Made by a program: the position numbers and the translations under genes. Positions 23,533 through 32,925 of a stretch of 64,000 nucleotides of DNA are shown piece after piece. The notes under the pieces were generated by a model. The model did not search any database and had not been told where the DNA came from. It saw nothing but the letters and a program-made list of their open reading frames with translations. The stretch is from the NCBI GenBank assembly GCA_003134965.1, contig PLDA01000002.1:1674001-1738000 (forward strand). The letters run 5' to 3'. Within the stretch, counting starts at the first letter, position 1. Every line of letters begins with the position of its first letter. The stretch is from Vulcanimicrobium winogradskyi. GTDB lineage: Bacteria > Vulcanimicrobiota > Vulcanimicrobiia > Vulcanimicrobiales > Vulcanimicrobiaceae.

Positions 23533-24345
23533 TCAGAGACTCGCGACGATCCCTTCGACCAGACGCGCGACGTTCTCCGAGCTGCTCGCTGCGGCTGCGA
23601 GGACTTCTTCGTGCGACGTCGCTTCGCCGGTGCCGTGGACGTTGGTGATCAGCGAGACGCCGGCGACCTCGCAGCCGAGCGCGCGCGCGGCGATCGTCTC
23701 GAGCACGGTCGACATCCCGACCGCGTCGGCACCGATCGTGCGCAGGTAGCGCGCTTCGGCGGGCGTCTCGTACGTCGGCCCGACGAGCCCCGCGTAGACG
23801 CCCTCGCGCAGTGTGAAGGCGTGCTCCGCCGCGACGCGGCGTGCCGACTCGCGCAGGTGCGGAGCGTACGCATCGACCATGTCGACGAACCGCGCGGCCT
23901 GCCCGGGCAGCAGTTCCGTGCCGATCAGCGGGCTCGTCCCGGTGAGGTTGAGCTGGTCCGCGATCAGCATCAGGTCGCCCGCGCGGTAGTCCGGGTTCAG
24001 GCCGCCGGCCGCGTTCGTGAGCACGAACGTTTTCGCTCCGGCATGCGCCGCTGCGAGCACGGGATAGATCACCTCGCCGGCGTGGCGGCCTTCGTAGAGG
24101 TGGAAGCGGCCGCTGAACGCGACGACGCGCCGTCCCTGCAGCATCCCGACGTGCGCCTCGCCGGCATGTCCGGCGACGCTCGGCAGCGGCATCCCAGCGA
24201 TCTTCTTGTACGGGATCGTCGCGCCATCGATGCGCTCGCGCAGCACCGCGCCGAAACCCGAGCCGAGCACGATCGCGCACTCGATCTCGCCGCCGGCTTT
24301 CTCGCGCAGGGTGTCCGCGGCGCGTTGGAGACGTTTCTGTTTCAT
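23533..24345 (-). CDS. punA: Purine nucleoside phosphorylase
   Basis: 270 residues, the trimeric PNP class. Motifs: phosphate site GSGFG (28-32), GRFHLYEG (79-86), NAAGGL (111-116), GPTYETPAEAR (about 190-200), the substrate segment ADAVGMSTV, and the Asn of SLITNVHG that binds the purine. Cleaves (deoxy)inosine and guanosine with phosphate. The start overlaps the end of gpmI by four bases, making it the last gene of the long glycolytic operon; its end is seven bases from the convergent cassette, with no obvious terminator between. Confidence 0.92.
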   Translation of the reverse strand: MKQKRLQRAADTLREKAGGEIECAIVLGSGFGAVLRERIDGATIPYKKIAGMPLPSVAGHAGEAHVGMLQGRRVVAFSGRFHLYEGRHAGEVIYPVLAAAHAGAKTFVLTNAAGGLNPDYRAGDLMLIADQLNLTGTSPLIGTELLPGQAARFVDMVDAYAPHLRESARRVAAEHAFTLREGVYAGLVGPTYETPAEARYLRTIGADAVGMSTVLETIAARALGCEVAGVSLITNVHGTGEATSHEEVLAAAASSSENVARLVEGIVASL

Positions 24346-25916
24346 GATACCGCCGGTGGGGTGACGATTCCGGGGCCGGGTGCGGCGACGGGGGCGAGCA
24401 GGTTGGCGCCGGTCATCTCGAGCGGGACGTCGAGCCCCAGGAGCGGGAGCAGCGTCGGCGCGACGTCGCCCAGGCAGCCTTCGCCGATGAACGCTCCGAG
24501 CGGCTGCTCCGAGACCAGCACCAGCGGCACCGGGTTCGTCGTGTGCGCCGTCAGCGGATTGCCCTGCTCGTCGATTTTCTCTTCCGCGTTGCCGTGGTCG
24601 GAGGTGATCGCCAGGATCCCGCCGGCGTTCAGCACCGCCTGCTCGAGGCGTCCCAGCGCGACGTCCAGCGTCTCGAGCGCCGAGATCGTCGCATCCCAGA
24701 CGCCGGTATGGCCGACCATGTCGGCGTTCGCATAGTTCATCACGATCACGTCGTGCCGCCGGCGCGCGAGATCTTCCACCGCGGCGATCGTAATGTCGTT
24801 GGCCGACATCTCCGGCGCGAGATCGTACGTCGCGACCGCGCGGTTGGACGGGATCAGGATGCGGTCCTCGCCGGGAAACACCTCTTCACGTCCGCCGTTG
24901 AAGAAGTAGGTCACGTGCGCGTACTTTTCGGTCTCCGCGAGACGCAGTTGCGTGAGCCCGGCGTTCGCTACGATTTCGCCGAACACGTGATACTGCGGAC
25001 GCGGCCCGAACAGCACGGGGTTCGGGAAGTGCTCCTCGTAGCGCGTCATCGTCGCGAACACGAAGTCGAGGTAGTGGTGGGCCGGGAAGCCGTCGAAGGC
25101 GGGATCGCTGAAGGCGAGCGTGAGCTCGCGCGCGCGGTCGGGCCGGAAGTTGAAGAAGATGCAGGCGTCACCGTCGTTTACCGGACGCGGGTCGCCGACG
25201 ATCGTCGGCAGCACGAACTCGTCGGTCTCGCCACGGTCGTAGGCCGCCTTGAGAGCCTCTTGTGAGGTCGGAAAGCGATACTCCGCGTCGGCCTTGGCGA
25301 GCGCGTCGTACGCTTTGCGTGCGCGCTCCCAGCGCTTGTCGCGGTCCATCGCGTAGTACCGCCCGCAGATCGTCGCGATCGCGCCGGTGCGGTCGCGCAG
25401 CGCGAGGTGCCGCTCGAGCCGCGCCAAGTACGTCGCCGCCGAGCTGGGCGGCGTGTCGCGCCCGTCCAGAAAGGCGTCGATCGCGAGCGCGGCCCCGGAG
25501 GCTGCGATCACGTCGATCAGCGCCTCGACGTGATCGAGCGAGCTGTGCACTTTCCCGTCGCTGACCAGCCCCATGAGGTGCAATCTCCCGCCGGTCCGAT
25601 GCACGTGCTCGATGCACGCGCGCAGCGTCTTGTTCTGCCCGAACGTGCCGCTTGCGATCTCTTCGTTGATCACGACGACGCCTTGCGGAACGACGCGTCC
25701 GCTGCCGATGTTGATGTGGCCGACCTCGCTGTTCCCCATCACGCCCTTCGGCAGGCCGACCGCCTCGCCGCTCGCTTCCAACAGCGTGTTCGGATACCGC
25801 TCGACGATGCGCGTCCAGTTGGGGAGATCTGCGGCGCGGATCGCGTTGCCGCGTACCTCGGTGGTGCTGCCCCAGCCGTCGAGAATCGCCAGCACGAACG
25901 GGCGGCGGCGCGTCAC
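24342..25916 (-). CDS. gpmI: 2,3-bisphosphoglycerate-independent phosphoglycerate mutase
   Basis: 524 residues, the normal length for the alkaline-phosphatase-fold mutase. Metal and catalytic sites: LDGWG (Asp13), the phosphoserine site MGNSEVGHINIGSGR (Ser about 63), DGRDTPPSS, and the C-terminal TSDHGNAEE and AHTTNPVP. Two Mn ions are expected. Interconverts 3- and 2-phosphoglycerate. Overlaps both tpiA and punA by four bases, so it is translated as part of the operon. Confidence 0.97.
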   Translation of the reverse strand: MTRRRPFVLAILDGWGSTTEVRGNAIRAADLPNWTRIVERYPNTLLEASGEAVGLPKGVMGNSEVGHINIGSGRVVPQGVVVINEEIASGTFGQNKTLRACIEHVHRTGGRLHLMGLVSDGKVHSSLDHVEALIDVIAASGAALAIDAFLDGRDTPPSSAATYLARLERHLALRDRTGAIATICGRYYAMDRDKRWERARKAYDALAKADAEYRFPTSQEALKAAYDRGETDEFVLPTIVGDPRPVNDGDACIFFNFRPDRARELTLAFSDPAFDGFPAHHYLDFVFATMTRYEEHFPNPVLFGPRPQYHVFGEIVANAGLTQLRLAETEKYAHVTYFFNGGREEVFPGEDRILIPSNRAVATYDLAPEMSANDITIAAVEDLARRRHDVIVMNYANADMVGHTGVWDATISALETLDVALGRLEQAVLNAGGILAITSDHGNAEEKIDEQGNPLTAHTTNPVPLVLVSEQPLGAFIGEGCLGDVAPTLLPLLGLDVPLEMTGANLLAPVAAPGPGIVTPPAVS

Positions 25917-26671
25917 GCGAGCACTCCTTTGCGCGCCCCTTCGAGCAGCGCGGCGAACGAGGCAGGATCGAGGCTTGCGCCTCCGACGAGACCGCCGTCG
26001 ATGTTGGGCTGTTGCACGTACGCGGTCACGTTCTCCGCTTTCATGCTGCCGCCGTAGAGCAGCCGGCAGTTCGCGAGGCCGTCGACCGCGGCGCGGATCT
26101 CGCCCATGATGTGGTTCGCTTCGTCCGGCGAGTCGGCGTTACCGGTCCCAATCGCCCAGATCGGCTCGTACGCGACGACGCAGCGCGCGACGTGCGCCGG
26201 CGGCATCCCCTCGAACGCGGCACGAACCTGCGCGCACACCTTGTCGCGCGCTAGCCCGGCGGCGTGCTCGCCTTCCGTCTCGCCGACCGCGACGATCGGC
26301 GTGATGCCGTGCGCCAGCGCGGCCAGCGCCTTCTCGTTGACGCGCTCGTCGAGCTCGCCGAACATCGCGCGGCGCTCGGAGTGGCCGATCACCACCCACG
26401 TGACGCCGCACTCGACCAGCATCCCGGGTGCGATCTCGCCGGTGAACGCCCCGGCCTCGGCCCAGCCCACGTTCTGCGCGCCGAGCCCGACCTCCGAACC
26501 GGCGAGCGCGTCGTGCGCCGCGCACAGCGCGGTGAACGGCGGGCAGATCACCGCGTCCACCGCCGCCAGCGGCAGGGTCCGCGCCCGCAGGTCCCCGATG
26601 AACGCACGCGTCTCAGCCACCGTCTTGTGCATCTTCCAGTTCCCGACGATCAGCGGCTTGCGAGGTCTCAC
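25913..26671 (-). CDS. tpiA: Triose-phosphate isomerase
   Basis: 252 residues. Active-site residues are all present: Lys13 (GNWKMHK), His97 (VIGHSERR) and Glu169 (AYEPIWAIGTG), with the phosphate-binding YGGSMKAEN near the C-terminus. Interconverts dihydroxyacetone phosphate and glyceraldehyde 3-phosphate. Overlaps pgk and gpmI by four bases each. Confidence 0.97.
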   Translation of the reverse strand: MRPRKPLIVGNWKMHKTVAETRAFIGDLRARTLPLAAVDAVICPPFTALCAAHDALAGSEVGLGAQNVGWAEAGAFTGEIAPGMLVECGVTWVVIGHSERRAMFGELDERVNEKALAALAHGITPIVAVGETEGEHAAGLARDKVCAQVRAAFEGMPPAHVARCVVAYEPIWAIGTGNADSPDEANHIMGEIRAAVDGLANCRLLYGGSMKAENVTAYVQQPNIDGGLVGGASLDPASFAALLEGARKGVLA

Positions 26672-27852
26672 GGGCGCTCCAATGCGGCGACGCCCGGCAG
26701 GGTTTTGCCTTCGAGGAACTCGAGGGTGGCGCCGCCGCCGGTCGAGACGTGCGTCATCGCGTCGGCGAAGCCGAGCGCGTGGGCGGCGGCCGCCGCGTCA
26801 CCGCCGCCGACGACGCTCGTCGCGCCGTGCCGCGTCGCGTCAGCGATCGCTTCGCCGACGACGCGCGTACCGTTCTGGTACGCCGCCTTTTCGTAGACGC
26901 CCATCGGCCCGTTGAAGACGATCGTCTTCGCGCCCCGCAGCACCGCGGCGTAGGCGCGGGCGCTCTCGGGGCCGATGTCGAGGATCATCCCGTCGCCGAC
27001 CTGCGAGACCGCGACGATGCGCGCGGTATCGTCGGCGTCGAACGTGTCGGCGACGACCGCGTCGGCCGGAAGGTGGAGCGCCACGTTCTGCGCGCCGGCG
27101 AGGCCGAGAATCTTCGTCGCAGGGCCCAGGTCGGGATCGCGCAGCGACGTGCCGACGTCGATCCCTTGCGCAGCCAGGAACGTGTTCGCCATCCCACCGC
27201 CGATCACGAACGCGTCGACCTTCGCCAGCAGGTGCTCGAAGACGCCGACCTTGTCGGCGACCTTCGCGCCGCCGATCGCGCAGACGAACGGATGCACGGG
27301 ATGGTCGGTCAAGCGCGCCAATGCCGCGAGCTCCGCCTCCATCAGGAAGCCGGCGTACGCGGGGAGATACGACGCGACGCCGGTGGTCGAGGCGTGCGCG
27401 CGGTGCGCCGTCCCGAAGGCGTCGTTCACGTACAGGTCGCCCGACTTTGCGAGCTCGCGCGCAAACGCGGGATCGTTGGCCTCTTCCTCGGGGTGAAAGC
27501 GCACGTTCTCGAACAGCGCGAACCCACCGTCGGGCAGCGCCTTCGATGCGGCGATCGCCGCTTCACCGACGCAGTCGTCGACGAAGCGAACCTCGCTCCC
27601 CAGCAGCTCCGTGAGCCGAGCGGCGATCGGGCGCAGCGAATACCTCGGATTCGGCTTGCCGTCCGGGCGGCCGAGGTGCGAGAGGATCACCGTCTTCGCA
27701 CCCCGTTCGCGCAGCCAGTGCAGCGTCGGCAGCGCGGCGTCGATCCGGGTCGCATCGGCGATCGCGCCGTCCTTCATCGGGACGTTGAGGTCCTCGCGCA
27801 GCAGGACGCGCTTCCCGCTCACGGCGGCGTCGCTCACGCTCTTGAAGTGCAT
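26668..27852 (-). CDS. pgk: Phosphoglycerate kinase
   Basis: 394 residues, typical for bacterial PGK. Conserved parts: REDLNVPM near the N-terminus, ILSHLGRPDG, FENVRFHPEEE, VNDAFGTAHRAHAST, the hinge and the nucleotide-binding GPMGVYE and GGGDAAAA. Makes ATP from 1,3-bisphosphoglycerate. Overlaps the tpiA start; only seven bases follow the NRDE gene upstream. Confidence 0.97.
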   Translation of the reverse strand: MHFKSVSDAAVSGKRVLLREDLNVPMKDGAIADATRIDAALPTLHWLRERGAKTVILSHLGRPDGKPNPRYSLRPIAARLTELLGSEVRFVDDCVGEAAIAASKALPDGGFALFENVRFHPEEEANDPAFARELAKSGDLYVNDAFGTAHRAHASTTGVASYLPAYAGFLMEAELAALARLTDHPVHPFVCAIGGAKVADKVGVFEHLLAKVDAFVIGGGMANTFLAAQGIDVGTSLRDPDLGPATKILGLAGAQNVALHLPADAVVADTFDADDTARIVAVSQVGDGMILDIGPESARAYAAVLRGAKTIVFNGPMGVYEKAAYQNGTRVVGEAIADATRHGATSVVGGGDAAAAAHALGFADAMTHVSTGGGATLEFLEGKTLPGVAALERP

Positions 27853-27859
27853 ACCGCGG

Positions 27860-28621
27860 CTACCGTTCGACCTCGCCGCCGCGATCCCACGGCGCCGCGA
27901 TGCGGAGGTACGGTGCGCTGGTCGGCGGCCCGGCCGCGAAGAGCAGGACCGGGCTTGCCTGCGGCGCGGCCGGGAGCGCCAGCAGCGAGCTGCAGACGGT
28001 TCCGAACGCCTGTGCGGTCACGACCGTCATCGCGCGGTGCGGGTCGTCCTCGTCGGCGTGCCGCAGCAGCTCGGTCCAGCTCGTCCAGTCATCGGCGCCA
28101 GGATCGGGCGGGGCCGCGTCGCGGAACGCCGGAAAGTGGCTGGCGTAGCGCGGCGATGCCGCGATGTCGACGCCGTCCGGCGTCACCATGTGGTGCCCGG
28201 GCGGGAGCTCGTCGACGCGAATCGCGCGCTCGTCGCTGCTCACCGCGAACGCTGCGCTGCGGTCCGCGACCAGCAGCGTGAAGCCGCGATAGCGCACGGC
28301 ATCGAGCGCACCGATCGCTTTCGCCGCACCGTGCGCGTCGCGCTCGCGCAGCGCGCGCATGACAAGCCCGCCGCGACTCGCCTTTCCCTCGAGCGGTCCG
28401 AGCCGGTCCATCCCGTTCACGATCGTCGCGACCACGCCGTCGTCGTTCACGCCGAACCAGCTGCCGCCGCCGAGCACGTCGCGCCCCGCAACGACGCTCG
28501 GCTCGTCCGCCCAGTACCGTCCCGGCGGCAGGAAGGCGCGGTCGAGCCGCTCGTCGCGGTTCGCTCCGATCAGCAGCGGCCAGCGATCGCCCGGGCGCAG
28601 CAGCAGCAACACCGTACACAT
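27860..28621 (-). CDS. NRDE (TANGO2-like) family protein
   Basis: 253 residues. Starts with the Ntn-hydrolase-like MCT sequence (Cys2) and has the family motif ANRDER at 20-25, then GGGSWFGVNDDGVVATIVN and GLVMRALRERD. The family is found from bacteria to human TANGO2; proposed roles include lipid or haem-linked metabolism, with no settled reaction. Its place between gap and pgk is unusual and suggests co-expression with central metabolism. Confidence 0.85.
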   Translation of the reverse strand: MCTVLLLLRPGDRWPLLIGANRDERLDRAFLPPGRYWADEPSVVAGRDVLGGGSWFGVNDDGVVATIVNGMDRLGPLEGKASRGGLVMRALRERDAHGAAKAIGALDAVRYRGFTLLVADRSAAFAVSSDERAIRVDELPPGHHMVTPDGVDIAASPRYASHFPAFRDAAPPDPGADDWTSWTELLRHADEDDPHRAMTVVTAQAFGTVCSSLLALPAAPQASPVLLFAAGPPTSAPYLRIAAPWDRGGEVER

Positions 28622-28638
28622 GTGCTAGCTCAGCGTGC

Positions 28639-30645
28639 TCACTGCAGGTGGCGTGCGAAGTACTCCATCCAGCGGCCGAAGACGTCGGCGGTTCGGACCG
28701 GATCGGTCGGGAAATGCCCGTTGACCGGATACGCGAAGAACGTCGCGTCCTTGCCGTTGTCGCGCAGCGCGCGGTAGTACATCGACGAGGTCGCGAACGG
28801 ATCGCGGTTGTCGCCGACGTCGGAGACGATCAGCACCGGCGTCGTGACGTCGTGGACGTACGAGATCGCCGACGCGCGCCGGTATTCCGCCGCGTTGTTG
28901 CCGACGAACGGCGAGCCGTGGAAGAGCGCCGCATCAGAGGCAGGGTCGTCGGCGGTGCCGTAGTCGGTCGCCCAGTCGTTCACCGACGCGCCGGAGAACG
29001 CGGCGCGCCAGAAGTGATACTTCGAGATCATCCACGCGGTCATGATCCCGCCGTAGCTCCAGCCGCCGACGACGATCCGGCGCTCGTCGACGATCCCGCG
29101 TGCCCGCACCGCGTCGAGCGCGCCGATGATGTCCTTCCCGGGGCCGTCCTCGGGGTCGTACAGCACGCCGCGCTGGTAGGCGAGACCGAGGTTGTCGCTG
29201 CCGCGATAGTTCGGTTCGAGGACGAGCCACCCGCGCGCCGCCATGATCTGCACCTGACGGCTGAACTGCCGGGTCGATGCGGAGGTCGGGCCGCCGTGGA
29301 TGTGCACGACCAGCGGGTACTTGCGTCCGGCGACGTAGCCGGGCGGAAACGTCAGCACCGCATCGCCCCGCGGCCCGAGCGAGGTCGGATACGCGATCGT
29401 CTCGGCCGTCCCGAGCTCGAGCGCGGCGACGACGGCGTTGTAGTCGGTGAGCTTCACCGGCAGGCCGTTCGGCGCGCGGTAGTACAGCTCGGCGGGCTGC
29501 TTCGTCGCCGTCGCGACGAACACCATCGCGCCGTCTCGCGCGATCGCCCCGTCGAGCGCGGAGCTGATGTTGAGATCGCCCAGGTCGATGCGCGCCGGTG
29601 AAGCGGCGAGCGGTGCGCGCACGAGCGCCGTGGACGTTCCGTCGTGCGCCGTGAACAGGATCGCGCTCGAATCCGGCAGCCAGGTGAGGTCGTGGACCGC
29701 CCGGTCGTACGGCTGCGAGAGCGCCGCACCGCTGCCGCCGCCGGGCGTCGTGACCCACCCTTCGGTCAGCGTGATCTGGTTGTCGTCGGCCGAGTGGGTG
29801 TAGGCCAAGTGCTTGCCGTCGGGCGAGAAGCGCGGTCCGGACTCGTGCGCGGCGTGCGTCGTCGCCAGGCTCAGCGTTCCGCTCGCGACGTCGACCAGCT
29901 CGACGTGCGCGCGATCGGCGTCGTTCAGCACCGCGTTGGGCGCGAGCACGAACGCGATCGTCTTTCCGTCGGGCGACCACGAGAGCGTCGACTGCGCTTC
30001 CCCGGTCGCGACGCTCGGCTCGCCCGCGGTTAGCGCGCGCGCCTTACTCGCGCCGTCGGCATCGATGACGAACAGGTGGACGGGACGCGGTGCGGTGCGG
30101 GTGGTGATCGGCGTGTTGCCGACGACGAAGCCGTCGCGGAAGCGCTCGGCGCCGGTCTTCTTCGGCAGCGCGTCGGTCGCGGCGTACGCGATCGCCCCGC
30201 CGTCAGGACGCCACGCGAACTGCTCGACGCCTTCGGGCGCTTTCGTGACCGGCCGCGCGTCGCCGCCGTCCATCGGCAGGACGAACACCTGCGCGTGCGC
30301 GTCGGCTCCGGTCCCTTCCGAGGCGATGAACGCGAGCTTCGTGCCGTCCGGTGACCAGCGCGGGTCGGTGAGGCCCTTGCGGTCGTACGTCAGCGCGCGA
30401 CGGGCGTGCGTGGCGAGGTCGACGACGTCGAGCTCGCGGTCGTTGCGGTCTTCGTTCCAGTTGACGCGCGAGACGACCACGACCGCCCGTTTTCCGTCGG
30501 GCGAGATCGCCGGCGAGCTCAGCCCGACCAGCTTTCGCAGGTCGTCCAGCTGCATGGTGCGCGCAACGGCGGGAGCGCTCACGCACGTCGCCGACGCGAA
30601 GACCGCGGCGGCGACGGGGACGGCGGTGAAGAAGCCGTGCTTCAC
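28639..30645 (-). CDS. S9 family prolyl-oligopeptidase-type peptidase (secreted)
   Basis: The GTG start at 30645 overlaps the gap stop (GTGA) and gives 668 residues with a signal peptide (about 1-30). The N-terminal half is a WD40/TolB-like propeller (repeated PDGKxIAF and SPDGK motifs). The C-terminal alpha/beta hydrolase has GGWSYGG (Ser about 530), an Asp in SDVGDNRDPF and a His in NGHFP. This is the S9C acylaminoacyl-peptidase type, releasing short peptides. Encoding a secreted peptidase inside a glycolytic operon is odd. Confidence 0.9.
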   Translation of the reverse strand: MKHGFFTAVPVAAAVFASATCVSAPAVARTMQLDDLRKLVGLSSPAISPDGKRAVVVVSRVNWNEDRNDRELDVVDLATHARRALTYDRKGLTDPRWSPDGTKLAFIASEGTGADAHAQVFVLPMDGGDARPVTKAPEGVEQFAWRPDGGAIAYAATDALPKKTGAERFRDGFVVGNTPITTRTAPRPVHLFVIDADGASKARALTAGEPSVATGEAQSTLSWSPDGKTIAFVLAPNAVLNDADRAHVELVDVASGTLSLATTHAAHESGPRFSPDGKHLAYTHSADDNQITLTEGWVTTPGGGSGAALSQPYDRAVHDLTWLPDSSAILFTAHDGTSTALVRAPLAASPARIDLGDLNISSALDGAIARDGAMVFVATATKQPAELYYRAPNGLPVKLTDYNAVVAALELGTAETIAYPTSLGPRGDAVLTFPPGYVAGRKYPLVVHIHGGPTSASTRQFSRQVQIMAARGWLVLEPNYRGSDNLGLAYQRGVLYDPEDGPGKDIIGALDAVRARGIVDERRIVVGGWSYGGIMTAWMISKYHFWRAAFSGASVNDWATDYGTADDPASDAALFHGSPFVGNNAAEYRRASAISYVHDVTTPVLIVSDVGDNRDPFATSSMYYRALRDNGKDATFFAYPVNGHFPTDPVRTADVFGRWMEYFARHLQ

Positions 30646-31658
30646 GCGACGGTGGTCGGGATCTTCGAGGCGACCATCTGGGTGAGGTCGGCGAGGCGGC
30701 ACGAGTACCCCCACTCGTTGTCGTACCAGGCGGCGATCTGGATCAAATCGCCGTTCGCGTTCGTCAGCTTACCGTCGATGATCGAGCTGTGCGGGTTGTG
30801 CTTGAAATCACTGGAGACGAGCTCTTCCTCCGTGTACTCGACGTAGTTCTTGAGGCCGTTCTCCGCCGCGCCGCGCAGAATCGCGTTGAGCTCGCCGCGC
30901 GTTGTCGCCTTCTTCGTCTGCACGACTAGGTACACCATCGAGACGGTCGGCGTCGGGACGCGCAGCGCGAAGCCGTCGAACGTCCCCTCGACCTCGGGGA
31001 TCGTCAGGTACAGCGCTTTGGCGGCACCGGTCGAGGTCGGGATGATGTTGGTCGCCGCGTTGCGCGCGCGGCGCAGATCCTTGTGCGGCGCATCGAGGAT
31101 GTTCTGGTCGTTGGTGTACGAGTGGATCGTGCACATGAAGCCCTTGACCCAGCCGAGGCTGTCGACGATCGGCTTCACCGCCGTCGCAAGACAGTTCGTC
31201 GTGCACGACGCGTTCGAGATGACGTGGTGTTTGACGGGATCGTACATCGCGTCGTTCACGCCCAGCACCAGCGTCACGTCCTCGCCCTTGGCGGGCGCCG
31301 AGATGATGACTTTCTTCGCCCCGCCGCCGTCGATGTGCGCGCGCGCTTTCGCGGCGTCGGTGAAGAGCCCGGTCGACTCGATCACGATCTCGACGCCGAG
31401 ATCGCGCCACGGCAGCTTGCCCGGGTCGCGCTCGGCGAGGACCTTGATCGTCTTGCCGTCGATCGAGATCGCGCCGGCGTCCGCGGTAACGTTCCCCGCG
31501 TACGTTCCGTAGTTCGAGTCGTACTTGAACAGGTGAGCGCACTCGGCGGCGCTGGTGAGGTCGTTGACGGCGGCGATCTCGACGCCGGGATACCGCTCGA
31601 GGAGAGCCTTCGTGAAGTTGCGGCCGATCCGGCCGAACCCGTTGATACCGATGCGCAT
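30642..31658 (-). CDS. gap: Glyceraldehyde-3-phosphate dehydrogenase
   Basis: 338 residues. Rossmann fold INGFGRIGRNF (5-15), Asp33 after the second strand (favouring NAD), the catalytic SNASCTTNCLA (Cys152) and the anion-site segment with SSTGAAKAL-like residues. C-terminal AWYDNEWGYS is canonical. It follows whiA by 12 bases, the same order as whiA (or cggR)-gap in many Gram-positive bacteria. Oxidises glyceraldehyde 3-phosphate to 1,3-bisphosphoglycerate. Confidence 0.97.
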   Translation of the reverse strand: MRIGINGFGRIGRNFTKALLERYPGVEIAAVNDLTSAAECAHLFKYDSNYGTYAGNVTADAGAISIDGKTIKVLAERDPGKLPWRDLGVEIVIESTGLFTDAAKARAHIDGGGAKKVIISAPAKGEDVTLVLGVNDAMYDPVKHHVISNASCTTNCLATAVKPIVDSLGWVKGFMCTIHSYTNDQNILDAPHKDLRRARNAATNIIPTSTGAAKALYLTIPEVEGTFDGFALRVPTPTVSMVYLVVQTKKATTRGELNAILRGAAENGLKNYVEYTEEELVSSDFKHNPHSSIIDGKLTNANGDLIQIAAWYDNEWGYSCRLADLTQMVASKIPTTVA

Positions 31659-31670
31659 AGCCTGTTCGCT

Positions 31671-32570
31671 TTAGGCGAACGAAACTTCAGGCTCCTCTCG
31701 GCCGCCGCGCAGCCGCTTGACGAGCCGCATCAACGAGGCCAGGCGGCCGTTGATGGTGGCCTTCCCGACCGGCGGGTTGCAGCGGCGCCCGAGCTCCGCC
31801 AGGGTCTCGTCGGGGTGCGAGAGGCGGAGCTGGGCGGCCTCGCGGAGGGCCGGCGAGAGGTTCCGCAGGCCGTAGGCGTCGGCCAGGTACTGAATCGCCT
31901 CGCGCTGCGCCGCGGCCGCCGAGGCCGCTCGCACGACGTTGGCCGCTTCGGTGTTGACCAGCCGGTGGATGCGGTTCTTCGTCTCCTTGACCGCGCGGAC
32001 GTCCTCGAGGTGGAAGACCGCGCCTGACGCACCGATCGCGCCGAGCACCGTGACGATCGCGTCCAGGCCCTTGAGGTAGACCACACGCCGTCCCTTGCGC
32101 AGCATCGTGCGCGGCTCGATCCCCTCGGCCGCGAGCAGGCCGCCGATGCGGTGCGCGCGCGCGTCGTCGGCGGTGACGAACTCCAGGTGGTAGCCGTGCT
32201 GCGGCGCGGCGACCGAGCCGGCGCACAGGAACGCCGCGCGCAGCTCGGCGCGCCGCTCGAGGCGGCGGCGCGGCTTCGGGGGCGCCGCAGCCGGTAGTGG
32301 TCCCAGGTCGATCTCGAACGTCGTCGCCTTGTAGAGCCGCTGGTCGTGCCCGCGCCGGACCGGCGAGGCGGCGCGCTGCTCTTCGAACAGCGTCCGGGCC
32401 AGGCGCGCGACGGCCGGCCGCCGCGTGCGGAACACGAGCTCGCCGGCGACCTCGACGCCGCCGTAGTAGGCGAGGCCGTTCCGCAGCGCCAACCGCGCAC
32501 CGGGATCGGCCGGGACGTCGCGTGCGACCGCATCTTTCGCATCGGCCGACAACCTCGAGCGTTCGGGCAT
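31671..32570 (-). CDS. whiA: DNA-binding protein WhiA
   Basis: 299 residues. Two LAGLIDADG-like halves at the N-terminus (RNGLAYYGGVEVAGELVFRT; RAAFLCAGSVAAP), then the WhiA signature RLVNTEAANVVRAA and a C-terminal helix-turn-helix (TLAELGRRCNPPVGKATINGRLASL). WhiA controls cell division and sporulation genes in actinobacteria and is found across Gram-positive lineages. Its presence beside LPS-type genes is useful for placing the organism. Operon: two bases after the S4 gene, 12 before gap. Confidence 0.95.
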   Translation of the reverse strand: MPERSRLSADAKDAVARDVPADPGARLALRNGLAYYGGVEVAGELVFRTRRPAVARLARTLFEEQRAASPVRRGHDQRLYKATTFEIDLGPLPAAAPPKPRRRLERRAELRAAFLCAGSVAAPQHGYHLEFVTADDARAHRIGGLLAAEGIEPRTMLRKGRRVVYLKGLDAIVTVLGAIGASGAVFHLEDVRAVKETKNRIHRLVNTEAANVVRAASAAAAQREAIQYLADAYGLRNLSPALREAAQLRLSHPDETLAELGRRCNPPVGKATINGRLASLMRLVKRLRGGREEPEVSFA

Positions 32571-32572
32571 CG

Positions 32573-32851
32573 TCAGCGGAGCCAGTCGACGGGGTCGTCT
32601 TTGCGTTCGTCGACGATCTCGTACAGGTCAGCCGGCTTCAGCGAGGGCACCACGCGCTCCGGAACCATCAGCACCCGCACGGTGAGGAACTTGGTGCGGT
32701 AGTGGATGACGAGCACGTCGCCGGATTTCACCTCGTAGCCGGGCTTGAGCGGACGCGCGTCCTTGGTGATCCGCCCGGCCTCGATCCCGTCCTTCGCTTC
32801 GGCACGCCTCTTCGCCAGCCGCGAGACCTTCAAGTACTTGTCGAGCCGCAT
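32573..32851 (-). CDS. S4-domain RNA-binding protein (RqcP/YabO-like)
   Basis: 92 residues. The S4 domain MRLDKYLKVSRLAKRRAEAKDG ... GRI is followed by the strand VKSGDVLVIHY and a longer C-terminal tail than Hsp15. The pattern matches RqcP (YabO), which holds peptidyl-tRNA on stalled 50S subunits during ribosome quality control. It is the first gene of the whiA-gap operon and divergent from the lysozyme-like gene at 32926. Confidence 0.85.
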   Translation of the reverse strand: MRLDKYLKVSRLAKRRAEAKDGIEAGRITKDARPLKPGYEVKSGDVLVIHYRTKFLTVRVLMVPERVVPSLKPADLYEIVDERKDDPVDWLR

Positions 32852-32925
32852 CTGGCCGGTCGATTCGCGCGGCAGGGGCGCCGGACCGCTCCGCGAACGC
32901 CGCGCCCGTCGAGGGGGGAAAGACG

